Of a DNA stretch of 10,448 nucleotides, positions 1 through 6,351 are shown piece after piece. The translations under genes and the position numbers were made by a program. Every line of letters starts with the position of its first letter. Positions within the stretch are counted from its first letter, which is position 1. Origin of the DNA: Asterionellopsis glacialis (Eukaryota; Bacillariophyta; Plagiogrammaphyceae; Rhaphoneidales; Asterionellopsidaceae); assembly GCA_014885115.2 (NCBI GenBank), contig WKLE02001948.1, forward strand, positions 12,977 to 23,424, in the 5' to 3' direction. A model generated the notes under the pieces. It worked only from the letters and a program-made list of their open reading frames with translations. It was not told where the DNA came from and searched no databases.

Positions 1-344
1 TCAGTCTAAGATCGTTCTAGAGGGATAGTTTGAACAAAACTCCAATCAAAAAGTAAATACCGAACAAAAATATATTTGTGCAATCTGGTCCTCTAGCTTG
101 TTATTCAAAAATGCATGCTTATAGAATAATAACAAATACTAAAGTTTACCTATGTTAGTTAACTACAGCTACACTTGTTATTTGCGTAACAAACTAAACA
201 AAGGCGAGAGAAGATTGACTCCAAAAGCATGCCTTTCACATCAAACAAGACTATTACGAACGACAAAAAACACCACCACATTTTCGACACTGACTGAGTC
301 AACATATAAAAAGGACGACACACTTGTGTCCCCCCTTTCATGTT
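1..344. other. Intergenic / 3' flank of the PLAC8 gene
   Basis: No gene is supported here. The stretch is AT-rich and lies downstream of the minus-strand PLAC8 gene, so it should hold that gene's 3' UTR and transcript end. Two plus-strand motifs sit close together: TGAGTCA at 295-301, an AP-1/bZIP-type core, and TATAAAAAGG at 305-314, a TATA-like string. Together they could drive an antisense transcript, but both are short enough to occur by chance. Short open frames on both strands show no recognisable protein. Confidence 0.5.
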
Positions 345-1131
345 TTAGACAATTTCGGGAGCACCGACTGGGAGACCGGTAGATTCACAGCACTGGTAGG
401 GGTACTTGTGATAATCGTGGGTATGCCTAGCCATTTGAATACTAGCACAGCAAGTGCACCAGAAAGCACAGCAACAATCGTCCATACTTTCACCACAAGT
501 TCCGGCGGGAATCTCGTATTTTCTCCTCAAGGTACCCCTGATTCTGGTCATTGTGACAAGCACCCAGATCTAAAGACATTAACAAAAAAACAGAAATTAA
601 CAATGCGTTTGAGTACGTGGGATGGCACAGTTTAACCTCATTTTGTACCAACATGGAACACTTCTTGTTAGACTGCTTTGATCAGCTACTTACAAAAACA
701 AACGGATACAGGAAAGCACCAATAGCAAAACACGATCCAATCAAGTAAATGCATAACATAATCAGAACATACTTCCATACGTCTGAAGGATTTCCACCAG
801 GACTACCGCAGAAATCAAGTCGTAAACGACCTAAAAGTTGGCCGATGATCAAAGGAGTGCAACAAAATGCCTGCCAGAACATCCCGTTACAGAAAACATC
901 AAAACAACTAAAGAGAGAATCTCTCCAAGCACCTTGAGGAGCATCAGCTAGGGGAGGTTCAACAGCCCCTACAGCAAAATCAGGGTACGGGACTTCTAAC
1001 ATTTGTCCTTCTTTGACTCCACCCTCAGGTACAGTCACTTGGAAGTCTTTGCCATCGACTTGTGCAGTAAATGAATACCCGGCTTGAAGATCGCTCGGAG
1101 CAAGCACTTGCACGGTTTTGGAGGTAGACAT
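345..1131 (-). CDS. PLAC8 family Cys-rich membrane protein, two exons
   Basis: Exon 1 is 694-1131 and exon 2 is 345-569; splicing at phase 0 (Phe146|Ile147) gives 220 residues. Residues about 7-50 form an N-terminal module with VPEGGVKEGQ and a following VPYP. This VPxGGVxxGQ pattern recurs, from memory, in stramenopile proteins. Residues 76-110 carry the first PLAC8 Cys cluster (CFDVFC, then FCCTPLIIGQLLGRL). A hydrophobic stretch at about 120-154 crosses the exon junction. Residues 155-195 hold RIRGTLRRKYEIP and the second cluster DDCCCAFWCTCCASIQMAR. The C-terminus ends GLPVGAPEIV before TAA. The PLAC8 family covers small membrane proteins linked to organ-size control, cadmium resistance and ion transport in plants and fungi; the role here is unknown. 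Neither exon alone contains the whole PLAC8 core, which supports the splice. The start is the first ATG of the frame. Confidence 0.88.
570..693 (-). other. Spliceosomal intron of the PLAC8 gene (124 bp)
   Basis: Read on the minus strand, the intron opens with GTAAGT at 693-688 and closes with a T-rich tract and TTTAG ending at 570. Its length is not a multiple of three and it contains an early in-frame stop, so unspliced RNA would end after Val-Ser-Ser and lose the second Cys cluster. Splicing joins two halves of one PLAC8 domain in phase 0, which is the main support. No RNA evidence was available. Confidence 0.87.
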
Positions 1132-2080
1132 CTTTGAGCAATGAGAGGAAGGATGGTAATAGAAGAGTCTTGGTTCAAATATTTCTCAAAGAAGAAAATT
1201 TGTATTCTGTTGCAACAATTTATTTTCTTTCTACCCGATATGCAATTTGGAAGTATCTTGTGCAATATAATACAGCATATATGCACAGTAATATCGAAAA
1301 ATCCTTCAAGCAGTCATAAAAAGTACATGCACTTCCCGGGAAACTTTGAATCGTGGGACCGCGGGTCGTCGAAGAATTCTAACAATTATTATATTGTACC
1401 GGTACATGTCACACGTCAAATGAAGTACAAATATCTACATTGTATATAAATGTACGTAACTATTATGTATATTCGATCTATTCTTTCACGAGTTTCTGAC
1501 ACCTTACGGTACAATACATCAGTAATAGATACCGGTAATTCGAAGATGTAGGTAGGCACCTGATGGGGTAACTGACCAGGATATTATGTACCAGTACCTA
1601 GTAGTCCTACCAGGTACAGTACAATAATTCTTTGTGGGACCCCTATATTGCACGCATGTGCCTGCTTCTCATTTGGACAAGATTTTCCGACATCTACAAA
1701 ATCTTTCTGATGTACGGAACTGTTCCTTGGGGTTCCTGTATGTAGTCCAGGTCTGTATGACGTACGTATGAGGCGTATCTTTTGAGATCAATCTGTCGGC
1801 CAAGAAAGAACACAGCGAGATATGATGTGAGATTTGTGGGTGCTCCGAGATCGAAACCTCTGTGCGATCCTGGCTTTCGTGTTGGATCTTTCTGATGATC
1901 ACCGCGACAACGACACCACCTGAATACGACTTACACCATTCCATTTAGGTGTCAGATTGTATTACGATAAGAGGGTACGAGTACATCCTTTTTGTTCTCA
2001 TTCGCACATATCACTCCGGAGAATCACCAATTATCTTGTCATAGAGGAATCTTCTTTCCAACCCCCGCCCCCCTCGCATC
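1132..2080. promoter_or_regulatory. Divergent intergenic region between PLAC8 and SOD genes
   Basis: About 950 bp separate two divergent start codons, so both promoters should lie here. A TATA-like stretch (TATATAAAT) is at about 1442-1450, too far from either ATG to assign. ACGTCA at 1413-1418 and TGACGT at 1758-1763 are CRE/bZIP-type cores in opposite orientation. A pyrimidine-rich tract at about 2051-2077, containing runs of C, precedes the SOD ATG and is probably 5' UTR. Short open frames in the region, including one of 91 codons at 1669-1944 on the minus strand, resemble nothing I know and I do not call them genes. Confidence 0.5.
1396..1622. repeat. Cluster of GTACC(N)GGTAC-type short palindromes (left cluster)
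   Basis: The perfect palindrome GTACCGGTAC is at 1396-1405, GTACCAGTAC is at 1588-1597, and CTACCAGGTACAGTAC is at 1607-1622. AGGTAGGCACCTG lies nearby at about 1549-1561. Closely related strings reappear near the right end of the window, at 9967-10427. The elements look like a dispersed short repeat or a palindromic binding site. No coding potential or longer terminal inverted repeat was found around them. Confidence 0.5.
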
Positions 2081-2884
2081 ATGACACATCCTTCTGCCTT
2101 CTTGCCTTCTTTGTCTTCCAAGTTTCGTTTCTTGATTGTACTTGTTGTTTTGATTAATTTGTTTGCAACATCAGTAGCAGCAAAGAACAACGATGCTGTA
2201 GTACAGCAATTTGAATTACCACCATTACCTTATGCATATGATGCATTAGAACCAATGATTAGTTCCAAAACATTAAATTATCATCATGATAAACATCATG
2301 CAAAATATGTCAATACCATGAATTCCATGTTAGCAGCAGCAGAAAATGATGAATTAAAATCATTAACTGCATTAGAAGATATTATTTTATATGCACATCA
2401 AAAAGGTAATGTTGGATTATTCAATAATGCTGCTCAAAGTTGGAATCATGAATTTTATTGGAATTGTATGACATCTCCCAAGAATGGTGGTGGCGAACCA
2501 CCTAAACAGAGTCATGTATCTAAATTAATTCAGTCTAGTTTTGGGTCCCATGATGAATTTGTAAAACAATTTACCAATGCTGGTAATACGGCTTTTGGAT
2601 CTGGCTGGGCATGGTTATGTTATACGTCAACACCGGATAATAATAAAAAGCTATTCGTGACGAAAACAATTGGTGCAGGTACACCTTTGACTGATAATGA
2701 TAATGGTGTTGTAGTTCCTATCTTGACAATGGATGTTTGGGAACATGCATATTATTTAGATTATCAAAATGCGCGTCCTACATACACGGAAACATTTTTA
2801 AACAAATTAGTGAATTGGGATTTTGTGGAAAGTAATTTGAAAAAAGCCATGAAAATGAACGATGATAAGGGTGAGGAATTGTAA
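2081..2884 (+). CDS. FeSOD: Iron-type superoxide dismutase with N-terminal signal peptide
   Basis: This enzyme dismutates superoxide to O2 and H2O2. The 267-residue product has a hydrophobic leader (about 15-34, ending TSVAA), then an Fe/Mn-SOD N-terminal helical domain from about 43 (FELPPLPYAYDALEP) and a C-terminal alpha/beta domain. By alignment from memory to E. coli SodB, the metal ligands are His68, His123 (AAQSWNHEFYW), Asp218 and His222 (DVWEHAYYLDY). The second-sphere Tyr is Tyr76. Gln119 in the AAQ context and the AGTPLT segment at 199-204 favour the iron type over the manganese type. The HHDKHH sequence at 68-73 differs from the more usual Fe-type YHYGKHH or YHWGKHH. The leader implies ER entry. 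No Phe follows the predicted cleavage site (AA|KNN), so classical diatom plastid import is not evident; secretion or another compartment is possible. The gene is intronless and most codons in its middle end in A or T. The first ATG is used as start. Confidence 0.95.
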   Translation: MTHPSAFLPSLSSKFRFLIVLVVLINLFATSVAAKNNDAVVQQFELPPLPYAYDALEPMISSKTLNYHHDKHHAKYVNTMNSMLAAAENDELKSLTALEDIILYAHQKGNVGLFNNAAQSWNHEFYWNCMTSPKNGGGEPPKQSHVSKLIQSSFGSHDEFVKQFTNAGNTAFGSGWAWLCYTSTPDNNKKLFVTKTIGAGTPLTDNDNGVVVPILTMDVWEHAYYLDYQNARPTYTETFLNKLVNWDFVESNLKKAMKMNDDKGEEL

Positions 2885-2924
2885 AAAAGTAACAAGAGGA
2901 GATAATTGAGATGAGACTAGATGA

Positions 2925-3009
2925 GAAAGAGACATTGTAGGTCGCGACATGGAGAATTTGAAGATTCTTCGAAAGAGACACTGTCGGTCGTGACATGACG
3001 AGTGTGAAG
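2925..3009 (+). repeat. Imperfect 46-bp tandem duplication after the SOD gene
   Basis: Two adjacent copies start at 2925 and 2971. Each begins GAAAGAGACA, continues as (T/C)TGT(A/C)GGTCG(C/T)GACATG, and ends near TGAAG, with about seven differences across the first 39 positions. The first copy contains the 8-bp palindrome GTCGCGAC. The array starts about 40 bp after the SOD stop codon, so it is probably in the 3' UTR or transcript-end region. No protein-coding role is evident. Confidence 0.75.
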
Positions 3010-3123
3010 GTAATATCCCGTTTAGTAACATGAAGATATTTTAGAAGAAAATAATAGGTTTATAAGATATGCATTTCGTACTATTTATTACGTAGTAATT
3101 AAGAATATTCCTCTGCATTACCA

Positions 3124-3766
3124 ATGAGTTCATTATTTACTTGTGTTTCAAATCTTTCGTTCCTTTTGGTGTTATTGGACAATGCCTTCCATCATCCAAA
3201 CGCCACGGAAGACGACAACAAGGACGATAGAGACTTATCAACAACAGCTGACGACAATGATGATACTAAAGGGGCGGCACGGAATGGTGTGATTGAATTG
3301 AAAAGAGATTCTCGTGATATCCAAGCCACATGCTCCATCATCCAACAGAAAGTGACCTATGATTGGAACGGAATGCCAACAAATGAGATCATATACGACC
3401 AATGACTCATCTACTTTGATGGACCTTCTAGTAGTGTGAGTAAAGACTTAAGCACGTCAATACCTAAGAACACTGATGGTTTAACAACAGATCAAATAAT
3501 GACATTACCTTTCAATGATACAACTGCAATGGAAGATCTTCGGAATCGATCAGGCTTAGAAAGTATTCGAAATTATTCAACCTCCAATTGTCCTTCAACC
3601 ATCTAAGAAGTATAACCGGCTCATATTGTGGTTATCCGTAACTCCAACGATTGATATACAAAACGTAACCTTCAAAGACCAGCTGAAGATTTAGATTTAT
3701 TACCGCATCGTCATCGGTGGTGTACTTGCAGAGCAACTGCGGTACTTGACACGTAAACTTTGTTGA
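3124..3766 (+). pseudogene. Interrupted coding-like stretch, possible decayed or mis-spliced gene
   Basis: From ATG at 3124 a frame runs 93 codons with a hydrophobic N-terminus (CVSNLSFLLVLLDNAF), then an Asp-rich segment, and meets TGA at 3403-3405. The same frame stays open and protein-like past it (LIYFDGPSSS) to TAA at 3604. From 3560 a second frame reads KVFEIIQPPIVLQPSKKYNR and NVTFKDQLKI, meets TAG at 3692-3694, then continues IYYRIVIGGVLAEQLRYL to TGA at 3764-3766. So at least two in-frame stops and one frame change break a stretch of about 210 codons. An intron is an alternative for the frame change: GTGAGT at 3436 and TAG at 3557-3559 bound 124 bp in phase 0, but there is no pyrimidine tract and TGA 3403 remains. 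I do not recognise the family. Confidence 0.5.
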
Positions 3767-4184
3767 TCGTACTGACTTGTGTGAAAGGAACAAAAATTTA
3801 GAGAAAGAGCGACCTCAATATATATATAGAGAGAAATGCACAACGAGATACATAACGAGAGACAGAAAAGGAGATAGAGATACATTCATAGCGAGCGAGA
3901 GAGACAGAGATGCAGGATTCCTCATGTGCCAGTGAATGAAAAAAATGTTTGTTATTTTTTATACAAAGTATATATGGTGCGCTGCAGTACAGTTGAGATT
4001 ACATGTTTGGTGTCTGCATGAAAAGGTACATACTGTAGCCACCAGTAGTTTAGTGTATACTTGCTTGATATGAATTGTTTAGACAAAAAGTTTTATTTTA
4101 CGAGAAAAAATCTGGAGTTGTCAATTTTTTTGGGTGTCGTCTTCTAATAGGGGTACTGTACTGTGGTTCTTGTTCTAGTTATCC
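3767..4184. other. Convergent intergenic region with GA-rich simple sequence
   Basis: This spacer lies between the broken plus-strand frame and the 3' end of the minus-strand 463-residue gene. A TA run followed by GA-rich simple sequence occupies about 3817-3912, with many GAGA units. The rest is AT-rich with scattered GTAC strings, including GGGGTACTGTACTG at 4150-4163. No gene or RNA is supported. Confidence 0.5.
3817..3912. repeat. TA/GA-rich simple-sequence tract
   Basis: A short (TA)n run at about 3822-3830 passes directly into GAGAGA-type sequence that recurs with interruptions to about 3912. It reads as degenerate microsatellite DNA. The reverse strand gives a short open frame rich in Leu, Cys, Ile and Ser, a by-product of the CT repeat and not a gene. 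Confidence 0.6.
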
Positions 4185-5576
4185 TTATTGTTGTTGTTCT
4201 TGTTGTCGTAATTCACGTAATTTGATTTGATCTTGTTGTAATTGATTCGATATACGTTTAATATCACGTTCTTCACGTAACACCCACATTTCTTTACGTG
4301 CACGTTTTTCAGATATACTTGGTTCATTCTTGTTGTTGTCGTTGTTATTATTATTAGACAAAACAATAGATGTTGGTTCCTTTTCTAATTTTTGTAATTG
4401 TACTAAATCACTTTGATCTCTGGATAATCGTTCTGTAATACCACGTAATATACGTTCTTCACGTAATACATTAGCTTCTGTCCTAGCCCGTTTTTCTGTA
4501 ATACTAGGTTCTTCTACTATACTTCGGTATCTTGATGACGATGGTAAAGTAGTTCTGCTATTAATCATTCCTGAGGTAGTAGCTTTGGATGCGGTTGTTG
4601 CTGTTGTTGTTGTTGTTTCAACGAGTTGGACGGGTGGTACAGCTGTGTTTTTATTGTTGTTGGAAGAAATAGATGAAGAATCGGATATAATACCTATCCC
4701 CGCTCCATATCCAATTGCAGCAGATAAAACGGTTGCCGAAAGGAATGCTGATATAGATGCTGTTACACCTGTTGTTAACCATGATGGGGGATTGTTATTG
4801 TTGTTATTTTCCATACTTTTATTTTCATCGGCAGCAGCAATAGAGGTAGTTGCACCATCATTTTCTGTCATTGCTGCTGCTGCTGTTGTGGTTGTTGTTA
4901 TGGTACTTGAAAGAGAAGAAGGTTGACCTAATTCATATATACGATTTCCAATAGCTTCCACATAATCACCAGGTTGTGGTTGTGTAGTAGCAGAAGATGG
5001 TTGTTGAACAGTTTCGTTATCCCTTAGACGTCCAATCAATTGTGCTACAAACCATACAGTTCTACCATCCAATTGTCCTGTTATTTGATTTGTAGATACA
5101 TTTATAGACCATTCATCTAATACTTGTGGTGATGGTCCAATTGCGACAAACTTTGTTTTGCTTTTTGTTGTGGTTTGATTATTATTATTATTATCATTCT
5201 TGTTGATTTGTTCACTTTCTTGTAACATTTCATATCGTTGACGTAAAACATCCGAATTTTCTTTCCTACTTAATTCAGGTGTTGATATCCATAATTGTGT
5301 CCAAAATGTACGTACCATTGTTTGCTTATTACCAATTGTAAATTGAGGTACACGATCTATCAATGCCCAATCTTCTTCCAATGTCCACGATGATGATGAT
5401 GATGCTATCTCATTGTTATCTTTATTCTCCAACAATGATAATGAGTATAATCGTGGTCGTGGTAGTGCATTGGTAGTGGTGACGATGAAGGAAGCATCAC
5501 ATGGTGGTGAAATATTCATCATTATCAAAATTATCGTGCACCACACCAAAACGAAACTGATCATTCTTGTCGTCAT
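4185..5576 (-). CDS. Probable plastid-targeted membrane protein of unnamed family
   Basis: The single-exon product is 463 residues. Residues 1-29 form a signal peptide-like leader (SFVLVWCTIILIMMN) ending CDAS|F, close to the Ala-Ser/Phe junction used for plastid import in diatoms; a basic, Ser/Thr-containing stretch (31-46) follows, as in a transit peptide. Residues 64-118 contain WTLEEDWALIDRVPQFT and TFWTQLWISTPELS, and residues 142-184 contain KFVAIGPSPQVLDEW and DGRTVWFVAQLIGRL. Both blocks look conserved and remind me of uncharacterised diatom proteins, but I cannot name a family. A likely membrane segment lies at 269-297, Gly/Ala-rich. Two charged helical repeats (356-399 and 418-460) end the protein. 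Asn, Thr and Ser runs (about 129-133, 225-231, 257-262, 321-325, 408-415) link these parts. A stromal or thylakoid-membrane role is inference. The gene runs tail to tail with the SOD side. The start is the first ATG and gives the leader. Confidence 0.8.
   Translation of the reverse strand: MTTRMISFVLVWCTIILIMMNISPPCDASFIVTTTNALPRPRLYSLSLLENKDNNEIASSSSSWTLEEDWALIDRVPQFTIGNKQTMVRTFWTQLWISTPELSRKENSDVLRQRYEMLQESEQINKNDNNNNNQTTTKSKTKFVAIGPSPQVLDEWSINVSTNQITGQLDGRTVWFVAQLIGRLRDNETVQQPSSATTQPQPGDYVEAIGNRIYELGQPSSLSSTITTTTTAAAAMTENDGATTSIAAADENKSMENNNNNNPPSWLTTGVTASISAFLSATVLSAAIGYGAGIGIISDSSSISSNNNKNTAVPPVQLVETTTTTATTASKATTSGMINSRTTLPSSSRYRSIVEEPSITEKRARTEANVLREERILRGITERLSRDQSDLVQLQKLEKEPTSIVLSNNNNNDNNKNEPSISEKRARKEMWVLREERDIKRISNQLQQDQIKLRELRQQEQQQ
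4197..4511 (-). repeat. Duplicated about 43-residue charged repeat inside the 463-aa gene
   Basis: Residues 356-399 and 418-460 align: EPSITEKRARTEANVLREER against EPSISEKRARKEMWVLREER, followed by an RxI...L..DQ..L..L pattern in both. The starts are 62 residues apart and an Asn-rich linker (408-415) separates the copies. High Arg, Glu and Leu content suggests helices or a short coiled coil. The DNA copies have diverged at many third positions, so the duplication is not recent. Confidence 0.85.
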
Positions 5577-5827
5577 GATCGTATTATATGAACTGATATC
5601 AATAAGATGATTTCATGTATTGTGATCTGTGATAATTTCTTACCCCCAAAAGCTTCTTTTTCCGTTTCAATTTGTTAGTAGGACAAAATGCTTCTATGCA
5701 TACCTGTGTACTAGTAGTGCACAACGATGCGACTCTGCTGAGCAGCAATATCAAAGAGAGATGTACAGCTTCACAGAATTGTAGACTTTTTACAAGCACA
5801 GGACTCCGTTGAAATAATAACCATGGG

Positions 5828-5938
5828 CAAGACGAGAGGGAGAAAGAAGAGAGAAAAAACAGGAGAAGAGAAGCACGAAGATGACATCGACTTTCTTCTC
5901 CGAGAAAGAGGAGAAAGAACGCAGTTGGCGGGCGGGGG
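5828..5938. other. Purine-rich tract ending in a G-run
   Basis: The plus strand is almost all A and G from about 5828 to 5880 and again at 5901-5919, then reaches GGCGGGCGGGGG at 5927-5938. For the minus-strand gene starting at 5576 this is a pyrimidine-rich strand 250-360 bp upstream of its ATG. It could be a promoter element or simply low-complexity DNA. Confidence 0.4.
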
Positions 5939-6093
5939 ATGAATGGATCTTTTTGAACAAATCTTTTAACATACTGTCTATTCTACAAAGGAATTTATAA
6001 ATAAAGAAGAGTTGGATATAACAAAGGTACCCTGGCACATGTATGTATTCAAATAATATAAAATGTAGTTCTTTTGTAGACTCGTTATTAGAA

Positions 6094-6144
6094 ACCGTTA
6101 TATTATTTATTAAAACTAACGGCCAACCATTTTTGGATAACGGT
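6094..6144. promoter_or_regulatory. Three TAACGG motifs with 8-bp inverted repeat
   Basis: ACCGTTAT at 6094-6101 is the exact reverse complement of ATAACGGT at 6137-6144, and a further TAACGG lies between them at 6117-6122. TAACGG matches the YAAC(G/T)G core bound by MYB proteins in plants and animals. Three cores in 51 bp is more than expected by chance. Whether they act on the 463-residue gene, about 520 bp away, is not shown. Confidence 0.35.
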
Positions 6145-6351
6145 ACATTCTTTGTTTACCGTGAGACCTCAATCTTTCGTGTCGTGCTCTGTCCAATCTT
6201 CCAGCACCATGCACACGTCTCACAAACATGTGTGTAAGATTGTGTAACTGTTTGTCTCACACTGCACTAGTCCTACATTACAACAGCAACAGAATCACGA
6301 TCATAATTTGGACCTGAATTTTAAAAAAAATAGTACTCCATTACTATAATA

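Larger units (their letters stand above)
5577..6351. promoter_or_regulatory. Intergenic spacer, probable promoter of the 463-aa gene
   Basis: This 775-bp region lies upstream of the minus-strand 463-residue gene and downstream of the minus-strand cytochrome b5 gene. It should therefore hold the promoter of the first and the 3' end of the second. It contains a purine-rich tract (about 5828-5919), a G-rich run GGCGGGCGGGGG (5927-5938), a possible hairpin (CTTTCT 5891-5896 with AGAAAG 5903-5908) and a TAACGG cluster at 6094-6144. Open frames of 64-82 codons here look random. Confidence 0.5.

Noticed and set aside
1134..1449. Plus-strand frames of 61 and 102 codons beginning beside the PLAC8 start
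   Set aside because: They cover the expected PLAC8 promoter, are AT-rich in content and have no protein-like pattern.
1669..1944. Minus-strand frame of 91 codons between PLAC8 and SOD
   Set aside because: The translation shows no domain or leader and matches nothing I recognise; it lies in promoter-type DNA.
3403..3405. TGA as a selenocysteine codon
   Set aside because: Diatoms do make selenoproteins, but the context (YDQ-TGA-LIYF) lacks a redox motif, and further stops follow in the second frame.
4585..4926. Plus-strand frame rich in Val, Leu and Ala
   Set aside because: It is the antisense shadow of Asn/Thr/Ala repeat codons in the 463-residue gene.
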